Source: CAVYPR01 sp052145775
GTDB taxonomy: Bacteria > Actinomycetota > Acidimicrobiia > Acidimicrobiales > RAAP-2
DNA: 38,720 nucleotides
Assembly (NCBI GenBank): GCA_052145775.1
Contig: JBKQNY010000119.1
Span: forward strand, 1 to 38,720
Reading direction: 5' to 3'
Shown piece after piece: positions 32,406 through 38,720 of the stretch. The stretch's first letter is position 1. Each line of letters begins with the position of its first letter. The notes below the pieces were generated by a model. It was not told where the DNA came from. It was given only the letters and a program-made list of their open reading frames with translations, and did not search any database. A program made the translations under genes and the position numbers.

Positions 32406-33797
32406 TCATTCGGTCGTCGCCTCTGATACGGCCAGCACAGGGGAGTGCCGCTCCAGGGCCACAGACGGGGGCCTATCGGGCGGTGCAGGGACGGGCTCCG
32501 CCAGTGCCAGATCGGTGCCTGAATTCGCCATGCGCTCAGCCGCTTTTCGTGAGGTGGTCCAATGCATTACGAGATAGCCGGCACTCATCGCCACATTTCC
32601 GATCAAGGCTCCAACCGCCGCGCCGAGTAGGCCGAAAAGTGGTGCGAGGACGACGACGGCGATGACCGTGACCACAAGCGACAAGAGGGTCACCGGGAAG
32701 AGCAGACGCGTATTCTGGGTGGCTTTCAGGCTCAGTATGGCTCCGAGGCTGAGCGTGGCAGTGAAGTATGAGATCGCCACAACGTCGGCGATTAGGGCAT
32801 ACTTGGCGAACTCTTGGCCGTAGATCAATGCGAGCAGCTGCCGGCCAAAGCAGATCACGACCACTGCGATGAAACCCACGCTGGCCATCCCTGCCGCAGT
32901 GATGAACCGCTCAACGCGCCGAAGGCCCGGCCATCCTTGCTCCATCAATGCTTTGGAGGTTTCCGGCAGCCCGATATTCCCTCCCGCCTGGAGAAGCACG
33001 TTCGACGGGCCGGTCACCAAAAGGGTTGCCGCCTTCATCCCGCCGATGCCGGCTGCTCCCAGAAACGCTCCGGTCAGGACCAGCGTCGACTGTGATGTTG
33101 CTTGGTTCGCAGCGTTGGCGGCGACGAGCCATTTGCTCAGGCTCCAGCGATCCCGGATGCGTCCGATTCCTCCCCGGAGCGATGGTCGAGTCGAGAACTG
33201 CCAAAGCCCGAAGAGGGAACCACCGACAGCGCCAACCCCCCATGAGATGACGGCTAACAGGGACGAATGGACACCGATGAAGTAGAGGGCCACGAAGGCG
33301 GATATCTGAATACCATCGAACAGTACGTCGTTGGCCAGGGCTCTCTGTGGCTGCGCCTTCATGAAGGCGACCCAGCGCCAATAGTCCTGCGCAAGTAGGC
33401 ATGGCAGCCATGGTGCCAGGCCGATGAAGCAAACTCCGAACTCACGTGCGCCGAAGGCAACAAGAATCGCCCCGATGGCAAGGAACACCACTGCCGCACT
33501 CATCCCGAGCCACAACTCGGCGGCGAGTCCCACGCGTATTCGCTGCGCCGCATCGGGTTGGTGGACGTCGTTCTCAATGGACATCGGGTCGGTGATGAGT
33601 GAACGGTGTATGGCATTGAGAAACAGCCAGGCGGAGTACACCAGGGCGTATGCGCCGAGGCCGGCGACGCCCGCTACACGGGCGACGGCCACACCGACGG
33701 CGAAGTTCGACAGCGACGCAACGGACTGGTCGATGGTGGTCAGTCCGAAGCGCACTGACAACTTGTGAGCCTGACTGAATTTGGGTCTGAGCGACAT
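32406..33797 (-). CDS. Wzx-like flippase (MOP superfamily polysaccharide exporter)
   Basis: 463 residues from an ATG. About 12 hydrophobic helices are evident, starting after SQAHKLSVRFGL, with the family pattern of paired six-helix bundles and a polar loop near residues 210-240 (RGGIGRIRDRWSLSKW). The C-terminal 45 residues are a Pro-rich cytosolic tail. Such proteins flip lipid-linked sugar units across the membrane. No Wzy polymerase or Wzz is seen in the window, so the exported unit may be small or polymerised elsewhere. It heads the leftward gene series that includes the glycosyltransferase fusion. Confidence 0.82.
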   Translation of the reverse strand: MSLRPKFSQAHKLSVRFGLTTIDQSVASLSNFAVGVAVARVAGVAGLGAYALVYSAWLFLNAIHRSLITDPMSIENDVHQPDAAQRIRVGLAAELWLGMSAAVVFLAIGAILVAFGAREFGVCFIGLAPWLPCLLAQDYWRWVAFMKAQPQRALANDVLFDGIQISAFVALYFIGVHSSLLAVISWGVGAVGGSLFGLWQFSTRPSLRGGIGRIRDRWSLSKWLVAANAANQATSQSTLVLTGAFLGAAGIGGMKAATLLVTGPSNVLLQAGGNIGLPETSKALMEQGWPGLRRVERFITAAGMASVGFIAVVVICFGRQLLALIYGQEFAKYALIADVVAISYFTATLSLGAILSLKATQNTRLLFPVTLLSLVVTVIAVVVLAPLFGLLGAAVGALIGNVAMSAGYLVMHWTTSRKAAERMANSGTDLALAEPVPAPPDRPPSVALERHSPVLAVSEATTE

Positions 33798-34276
33798 CAG
33801 TTCGGACCTGTGAGCTCAATGGCTCTCGTGGAACCGGTGCGTAGCTACGGGCCAAGTGGGGACTTCTCTGGAGCAACTGGGCATGCCACGCCCGCGTGAC
33901 GTCATCCCGGCTCCAACGTCGGTCCTCACTCCTCTACGAGTAGCCAGGCTCCGACGTGATACCTCGCCTGAACAGCACGCCGGAGGCTGTCGGACACGAT
34001 GGGCGGTCAGCTGGCCGCCCTGGTCAACAGGCAGATGACGGTGGCATAGTTTGCCATGGCCGGCCGCAGGAACCGGACGAAAGACAGGCCAGCTGAGCAG
34101 CACCACTCGTCCTCTTCCGACCTCGGGAAGGTTCGCCGACCATCCTGCGCTGATTGGGTAGATTCACCCTGGCACATGACACCCGCCTGTGGTCGTCGTA
34201 TCAGAACGCGGATGGTCTGCTCTGACTTGTGAGCTAGAGACAGCCGACGGTCTTGGCCCTGCTTCCCACGGCCCAG
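33798..34276. other. Divergent promoter region
   Basis: About 480 bp between the leftward flippase and the rightward oxygenase genes. Both promoters should lie here. I see no convincing consensus pair, long palindrome or RNA gene. Confidence 0.4.
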
Positions 34277-35227
34277 ATGGCCCGTGCGATGAACGCGTAC
34301 GAGTCGGAGGAGGAAAGTGGCCTAGTGGCGCTCATTCATTCGTTGGCGAATCTGGAAGTGTCCGACCAGGATCGGCGATTGCACCTCTTCTCCGGGGATT
34401 TGTTTGTCTATGCTCCGCGACCGAGCACGCTTGCGTTCTGTGCTGCATCACGCAGCATCATCGAACAAATGCTCGGTGCCGAACCCATCTGGGCGCAGCA
34501 GCGGATGACGGAGGCGGAATTCGCCATACTCTTCAAGGCGGCAAGTAGGAATTTCGGCCACATCGTGGAGGGGCTTGCCAGTGTCATCGTGGCCGACCTT
34601 GGCTGCGATCCGACCACCACCTTCGTCGGATTGCCTTCGCTCGTCGCCATGACCGGATTCGGGTTCATTGCCCACGGGTTGGGCATGTACCAGCATCCCC
34701 ACCGGGATACGTGGTATGCGGCCTCGCCCTGCCAGTTGAACTGGTGGGTTCCACTATACGGTCTCGATGCTGGAGCTTCCTTGGCCTTCCACCCACAGTA
34801 CTGGGACCTGCCAGTACAGAACAGCTCTAAGGAATTCGACTTCGACGAGTGGTTTGCGGCCAACCGGACAACCCAGGACTTCGTCGCGCGCGAGCCGTTT
34901 GCTCAGCCACGCCCCCTCGACCCGATTGATCTCACTCCGGAGATTCGGATCAGTTGCCCCCCCGGGGGCATCATCATTTCGTCGGTGGCCCAACTCTACT
35001 CGGCGGTGCCCAACGAATCTCTAAAGACGCACTTCAGCGTACAATTCCAGACCGTGAGCGAGGCGGACCTGGAATTCGGCCGCGGCGCATCCAACCTCGA
35101 TGCTGAGCCCAAGGGCACGTCGCTTTCGAGCTTCGTACGGTGCAGCGACCTTAGCCCTATCCCTCGAGAGCTCGTCGAATCAGACCTGCGACGTCGCAGG
35201 TCCGAAGCCACCGGCGCTCCGAATTGA
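34277..35227 (+). CDS. Probable Fe(II)/2-oxoglutarate-dependent oxygenase
   Basis: 316 residues from the ATG at 34277. Other in-frame starts are ATG 34289 and GTG 34325; the last has GGAGGAGG 11 bp upstream. The central segment QHPHRDTWYAASPCQLNWWV contains an H-x-D pair as in the double-stranded beta-helix oxygenases, followed by FHPQYWD. A distal strand SLKTHFSVQFQTV occupies the place where the third ligand and the 2-oxoglutarate-binding residue normally lie, although Arg is not obvious. It may hydroxylate the amino acid or sugar moiety. Its stop overlaps the methyltransferase start, so the two form an operon. Confidence 0.5.
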   Translation: MARAMNAYESEEESGLVALIHSLANLEVSDQDRRLHLFSGDLFVYAPRPSTLAFCAASRSIIEQMLGAEPIWAQQRMTEAEFAILFKAASRNFGHIVEGLASVIVADLGCDPTTTFVGLPSLVAMTGFGFIAHGLGMYQHPHRDTWYAASPCQLNWWVPLYGLDAGASLAFHPQYWDLPVQNSSKEFDFDEWFAANRTTQDFVAREPFAQPRPLDPIDLTPEIRISCPPGGIIISSVAQLYSAVPNESLKTHFSVQFQTVSEADLEFGRGASNLDAEPKGTSLSSFVRCSDLSPIPRELVESDLRRRRSEATGAPN

Positions 35228-36015
35228 TTGCGCTTCTCCATACGGTGCGGGAGGGCGAGCCGGAGGCAAGACTTCAAGAACGGGTGCCTCCTCTCCTCAA
35301 AGCGGCAGCGCGGCCAGTGGTCCGCTGGTTCGGCGACACCTGGGACCGCAGGCGCGGCCATCCGATCCCCCCATGGACTCTCCGCTCACAGGTGGCGGGG
35401 GATTGGAGGGCGGTTGGCAAGGAGTTTCTCGGTTACATGGTGGACCTGGGTGGTCTCCAGCCGGATGACCGCGTGCTCGACATCGGGTGTCGGGCCGGAC
35501 GGATGGCTGTGCCGCTCACCGGCTTCCTCGGAGCTGACGCGCGCTACGAGGGTGTGGACAGCTGGGAGGAGGGGACCGCTTGGTGCCAGCGCACGGTGAC
35601 GCCCCGCAATCCCAATTTCTACTTTTCCGAGATCGAGACCGAGCGCGATAGATCCCGTGGGGCGGCTGCTTGTCAACGTGGCACTGCGCGGCTGCCGTAC
35701 GACGACGAGACGTTTGACTTCGTCATCCTGGCCTCGATCGTCCACTTATCTCCCGACGTCTTCCAGAACTACCTCGGTGAGGCCGCCCGACTCGTGAGAA
35801 GAGGGGGTACCTACTTCGGAACCTGGTTCCTATGCTGCGAAAGCGGTCCGGAGCCCAGCAGGTTGGCGCCGCCGATCGCTTGCACCGAGAGCGAGGCTCG
35901 CCGTCGACTCGATTCACTCGGCCTCGCCGTTGAAGCTGTCTATCGAGGAAGTTGGAATGGCTGGAAGTCGGCGCTGAGCTACCAGGATCTGGTGATCGCC
36001 CGCAAAGTTCGCTGA
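35224..36015 (+). CDS. Class I SAM-dependent methyltransferase
   Basis: 263 residues from a TTG overlapping the previous stop by 4 bp (TTGA). The N-terminal 60 residues are basic and helical. Motif I is VLDIGCRAGRMAVPL, the acidic loop follows as YEGVDSWEEG, and FDFVILASIVHLSPDVF is motif IV plus the next helix. Substrate unknown; coupling to the oxygenase suggests that it methylates the hydroxyl that enzyme introduces. It converges on the LuxR gene, with only 11 bp between the stops. Confidence 0.85.
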   Translation: MIALLHTVREGEPEARLQERVPPLLKAAARPVVRWFGDTWDRRRGHPIPPWTLRSQVAGDWRAVGKEFLGYMVDLGGLQPDDRVLDIGCRAGRMAVPLTGFLGADARYEGVDSWEEGTAWCQRTVTPRNPNFYFSEIETERDRSRGAAACQRGTARLPYDDETFDFVILASIVHLSPDVFQNYLGEAARLVRRGGTYFGTWFLCCESGPEPSRLAPPIACTESEARRRLDSLGLAVEAVYRGSWNGWKSALSYQDLVIARKVR

Positions 36016-36026
36016 CGTGCGTTGGG

Positions 36027-36857
36027 CTATGCCGATGTCGCCGACGTCGTACCTGACGTGGCATCGGCGCCGGGGGAATCGAGGGACCAACCCGCCTCCC
36101 GGCTGAGGGCCGCTGCAGCCAACTGCGAATTGACACCCAGCTTTTGTAGGATGGCCCTGATTTGCGAACGCACCGTGTAGATCGACACTGACGAACGTCT
36201 CGCAATCTCTTCAGCGCAGTGACCCTGCATGAGTTCGGCGAGCACGCATTTCTCGCGCTGCGTCAAGATGTTGAATGGGGCCAGCCGGGTGCGCTGTATG
36301 GACGTCTCGCGTTGGTAGGGCTCTATCAGATTCCGCTTCGCTTCCTCAGTGAGGAGGACGTTGCCGTTGAGCAGGCGCACGATCGTTCCGATCAGCTCAT
36401 CTAACGGAGCGTTCTTGTCGATCACCGCCGATGCGCCAGCCTGGACGCACTCACCGATCGTAAAAGTGTCGTGCTTGCCGCCAAAGATCGTCACCGAAAC
36501 GTCCGCATCGCGCAAGATGGTGATGCAGTCGACCGCGGTCGCGCTGTCGACAGAATTAAAATTGAGCAAGGCCACTTCGGGCTTCCACGCGATGAGCTCC
36601 CGAAGGTTGCCGACGGTCACCGGAGCCACAAATCGAGCACAAAATTTCAGCTGGGCCAGAGCGAAGGCCAAGGACTCGGCAGTCAGCAGGTTGCTGTCGA
36701 TGACCAGGACTTTCGGTCGTCCTAAATGATCGTCGACTTTCCAAGGCGCTACGATCCCCTGGCTTTCGCCAGAGGTGATGTGCTGAATATTTTGAAGCGG
36801 GGACTCAAGCAAGTCCACACCGACCTTTCCGCTTCCCGAAGGATCTGAGACGCACAA
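36027..36857 (-). CDS. LuxR/NarL-family regulator with degenerate receiver
   Basis: 276 residues from a TTG; a GTG at 36818 with GGAAAGG upstream is an equal candidate. After a 45-residue N-terminal tail comes a receiver-like fold (KVLVIDSNLLTAESLAFALA), but the phospho-acceptor position reads ALLNFN with Asn instead of Asp, while the late Lys (VIDKNAP) is kept. The C-terminal helix-turn-helix is clear: LTQREKCVLAELMQGHCAEE, VSIYTVRSQIRAILQKLGV. It probably controls the nearby cluster without ordinary phosphorylation. No partner kinase is adjacent. Confidence 0.85.
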   Translation of the reverse strand: MCVSDPSGSGKVGVDLLESPLQNIQHITSGESQGIVAPWKVDDHLGRPKVLVIDSNLLTAESLAFALAQLKFCARFVAPVTVGNLRELIAWKPEVALLNFNSVDSATAVDCITILRDADVSVTIFGGKHDTFTIGECVQAGASAVIDKNAPLDELIGTIVRLLNGNVLLTEEAKRNLIEPYQRETSIQRTRLAPFNILTQREKCVLAELMQGHCAEEIARRSSVSIYTVRSQIRAILQKLGVNSQLAAAALSREAGWSLDSPGADATSGTTSATSA

Positions 36858-37103
36858 GACGCTCGACCCTTCGCCCGCCGGGAAAGCCGGTTTCGCCCTA
36901 ACTCCCTGTGGCTAACGGCGACCAACTAAAGCCAACAGATCACAGTTTCATCCCCGCAGGTATGGTAAATGAGGAGCGTTTCATCGTCAAGCGGCATCGC
37001 AGACCGAGCCAGAGCAGGGGTCCACTTCCCCTGGGACCCTCCATGAGGGGCGGTTGTTCGTCGCAGGGTTGATCGATAGCTCAGAGCGAGTTCTTGCCAG
37101 CGC

Positions 37104-38243
37104 TTATGTGTGCCCGGATCCAACGGGCACATGGTTCGGATGGCGCCACTGGTAGATCCGGCGGTGTAGCGGGCGGGCTGCGAGAAATGCCCTGACGACG
37201 GTGCGGTCAACGGCATTGCGCCCGAGAACGATCAATTGGGCTTCCACCTGCCTGCGGTCCGGGTAAAGGCGGAGGAGGATCTCGTTGTCTGCCGAGGTAC
37301 ACGTGTCGATCCAACGAGCGTTAGTTCGGCTGTTGAAGTCTTGGAGGGCCCCGGTCTGAAGGAGGACTCCGGGACCGAACCGAGCATAGTCCTCGTCGTA
37401 ACTGATCTTGATGAGAAACAGACCCTCGCCACCTCGCACCCAAATCTCCATGGCCACCGTGTGCCCGTCGACTTCGAGCGCCAGGATGTGGAGCCGCCCG
37501 GCCGCCGAGAATCTCTTGCACATGTCGGTGAAATACTCGGGCTCGCCCGGGACCGTGGTCATTGCCACTCCGGTGTGGGCCTTGTAGCCGGAGGCCTCTA
37601 GCTTGATGTAGTCGTCAATAGCGCTTGGATCATTGCCCCGCTCGACCACCAAGACTTCGCCTCCTGTGAAGTGCTCGGAGAGTTGGCGGCGCTGCCGCCT
37701 CAGGTTGTACCGAGCCTTGGAGCTGTGGATCTGTTCGTAACCCCCATCGTCTCTACGGCGCAGCAGGCCGCGCTCATATGAATAAAGCACTGACGTTGGG
37801 AAGGAGAGTTGGGCGATGGCGGAACGGAGAAGTCCGGCCACCGGGCCGTCAGCAGCAGTTGCCTCGAGATGGAGGATTCGGCCCCTGTGCACACGACGCT
37901 GCTCGGCCAGCCCCGCCAACAGGGTGGCAACCGCCTCCTCGCCGGCCGACTCATCGACCAGGGGCGTCCCCGAGTAGGGCATGCGGCGGACCTGTGAGGT
38001 GACAATGGGGTACGGGAACTTCCATCGACGCACGTATCGGAACGGCATACACGCCATGAACCGCCCTTCGTCCTCAGCAACCACCAAGCCGATCTCCGCC
38101 CCGTAGGTCTGATGGATTGCGGCGGGGATTACGCAGTCAGGCTCGAAGAAGGGATTTGGCTCGACGGCCCGAGCCCCGAGATCCCGCCAAGAGCGCTCGT
38201 CATCCGCGGAGACGTGTCGCACCATTATGAAGCGATGACGCAA
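37104..38243 (-). CDS. FemAB/GNAT-like transferase (Acetyltransf_6 type)
   Basis: 379 residues from a TTG with GAGGAGAGGG just upstream; ATG 38225 is an alternative. Two GNAT-like halves are visible. The first includes PFRYVRRWKFPYPIV and PYSGTPLVDE. The second follows SKARYNLRRQRRQLSE and includes LHILALEVDGHTVAMEIWV, ISYDEDYARFGPGVLLQTGA and a CTSADNEILLRLYPDRR end. This family acylates or aminoacylates sugars, lipids and cell-wall precursors in exopolysaccharide clusters. In this cluster it could transfer the carrier-bound amino acid to a sugar, which is inference. It reads leftward toward the LuxR gene. Confidence 0.8.
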   Translation of the reverse strand: MRHRFIMVRHVSADDERSWRDLGARAVEPNPFFEPDCVIPAAIHQTYGAEIGLVVAEDEGRFMACMPFRYVRRWKFPYPIVTSQVRRMPYSGTPLVDESAGEEAVATLLAGLAEQRRVHRGRILHLEATAADGPVAGLLRSAIAQLSFPTSVLYSYERGLLRRRDDGGYEQIHSSKARYNLRRQRRQLSEHFTGGEVLVVERGNDPSAIDDYIKLEASGYKAHTGVAMTTVPGEPEYFTDMCKRFSAAGRLHILALEVDGHTVAMEIWVRGGEGLFLIKISYDEDYARFGPGVLLQTGALQDFNSRTNARWIDTCTSADNEILLRLYPDRRQVEAQLIVLGRNAVDRTVVRAFLAARPLHRRIYQWRHPNHVPVGSGHT

Positions 38244-38453
38244 ACCCTCTCCTCACTCGAGCACGCCAATACTCAAGGTCTGTCCGTTCATCGAAACCGG
38301 TCTCTCCGGCTCGAAATCGGGAGATCTAGATGGTGTCAGCAACGGAATGATTCGCTGACCAGAGCGGGCGGACCTGTCCTTGATACGTCGCCAGCGATTC
38401 CGACGGGGGTAGCCCAGCGGTGATCAAGCCGTTGCCCGCGGGCCGTCACCCAG

Positions 38454-38651
38454 ATGACGGTTGCCGTCCAGCCGCTGGTCGAGCGGGAATCGAGCTTCCT
38501 CGAGGCGGAAATAGATGCCGCCCGCGTGTGCCGCCAGGAGCCGCCAGGAGCCGCCAGGAGCCGCCAGGAGCCGCCGATCTTACTGTTGGCCGTCTACTCC
38601 ACGGTGATCGGGGTAGTAAGCGAGATTGACGCGCTCCGCGCCCTGGGCTGA
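38454..38651 (+). CDS. Possible small protein containing a 10-bp tandem repeat
   Basis: 65 residues from an ATG: VQPLVERESSFLEAEIDAAR before the repeat and LLLAVYSTVIGVVSEIDALR after it, both protein-like. The repeat encodes QEPPGAARSRQEPP. Because the unit is 10 bp, each gain or loss of one copy shifts the frame. No family is recognised and no good ribosome-binding site is seen. Confidence 0.3.
   Translation: MTVAVQPLVERESSFLEAEIDAARVCRQEPPGAARSRQEPPILLLAVYSTVIGVVSEIDALRALG
38531..38575 (+). repeat. Tandem repeat, CCGCCAGGAG x 4.5
   Basis: Four perfect head-to-tail copies of a 10-mer followed by CCGCC. It is the only perfect short tandem array noticed in the window. Confidence 0.95.
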
Positions 38652-38720
38652 AGTCGACGGCCCGCTCACCGGTGCGGCGACGGGCCGAGATGCTGGCCCC
38701 CGTATTGGGCCCTCATGACC

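Noticed and set aside
36926..37216. A 96-codon minus-strand frame between the GNAT-like gene and the LuxR gene.
   Set aside because: More than a third lies inside the GNAT-like gene in another frame, it has no clear ribosome-binding site, and the sequence matches no family.

Overview
The window looks like an actinobacterial chromosome segment, most likely from class Acidimicrobiia. The clues are a WhiB-type regulator, a DevS/NarL-style histidine kinase, high GC, and a secreted protein with GYW-x-SDGG-x-FSFG repeats that are common in Acidimicrobiia. No rRNA gene or CRISPR array is present. No species name can be supported.

Region 1 (1-13.7 kb). A histidine kinase cut by the window start is followed by about a dozen small, mostly unrelated single genes in both orientations: secreted or membrane hypotheticals, an SRPBCC protein, a peroxiredoxin and an alpha/beta hydrolase. 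Nearly every gap between them carries a repeat built on CCCGGCGGTATGGGGCACC. The repeat usually occurs as two direct copies 34-36 bp apart, always in the same orientation. A 2.4-kb element with two translationally coupled tyrosine recombinases and 20-bp inverted ends sits inside one copy, exactly at its CGGC/GGTA core. The layout resembles an integron-like cassette array, but no IntI and no clear attC fold were found. This is one of the two most interesting parts of the window.

Region 2 (13.8-20.6 kb). A large secreted protein (seven Cys repeats plus four IPT/TIG domains) lies next to a phage-type integrase abutting an intact tRNA-Val(GAC). A GC-rich block of housekeeping-like genes follows (Zn alcohol dehydrogenase, DEDDh exonuclease, HSL-family esterase). 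It ends at a truncated 3' half of tRNA-Cys(GCA). The simplest reading is a short core segment between two tRNA-targeted islands, one to the left of tRNA-Val and one starting at the tRNA-Cys fragment.

Region 3 (20.6-24.4 kb). WhiB, a secreted repeat protein, the tail of a broken acyltransferase and a complete IS1380-family insertion sequence whose transposase ribosome-binding site lies in a hairpin.

Region 4 (24.4-38.7 kb). An accessory gene cluster. Its centre is a four-gene operon with 4-bp overlaps: carrier protein, acyl-CoA-dehydrogenase-fold flavoenzyme, amino acid:[carrier protein] ligase (a SerRS-like enzyme) and DUF1839 protein. Around it are a tandem alpha/beta hydrolase, a glycosyltransferase-methyltransferase fusion, a Wzx-like flippase, a probable Fe(II)/2-oxoglutarate oxygenase, a second methyltransferase, a LuxR-type regulator with a degenerate receiver, and a FemAB/GNAT-like transferase. 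A possible role is to load an amino acid on the carrier, oxidise it, attach it to a lipid-linked sugar and export the product. The product is unknown, and this is the second main candidate for an undescribed system.
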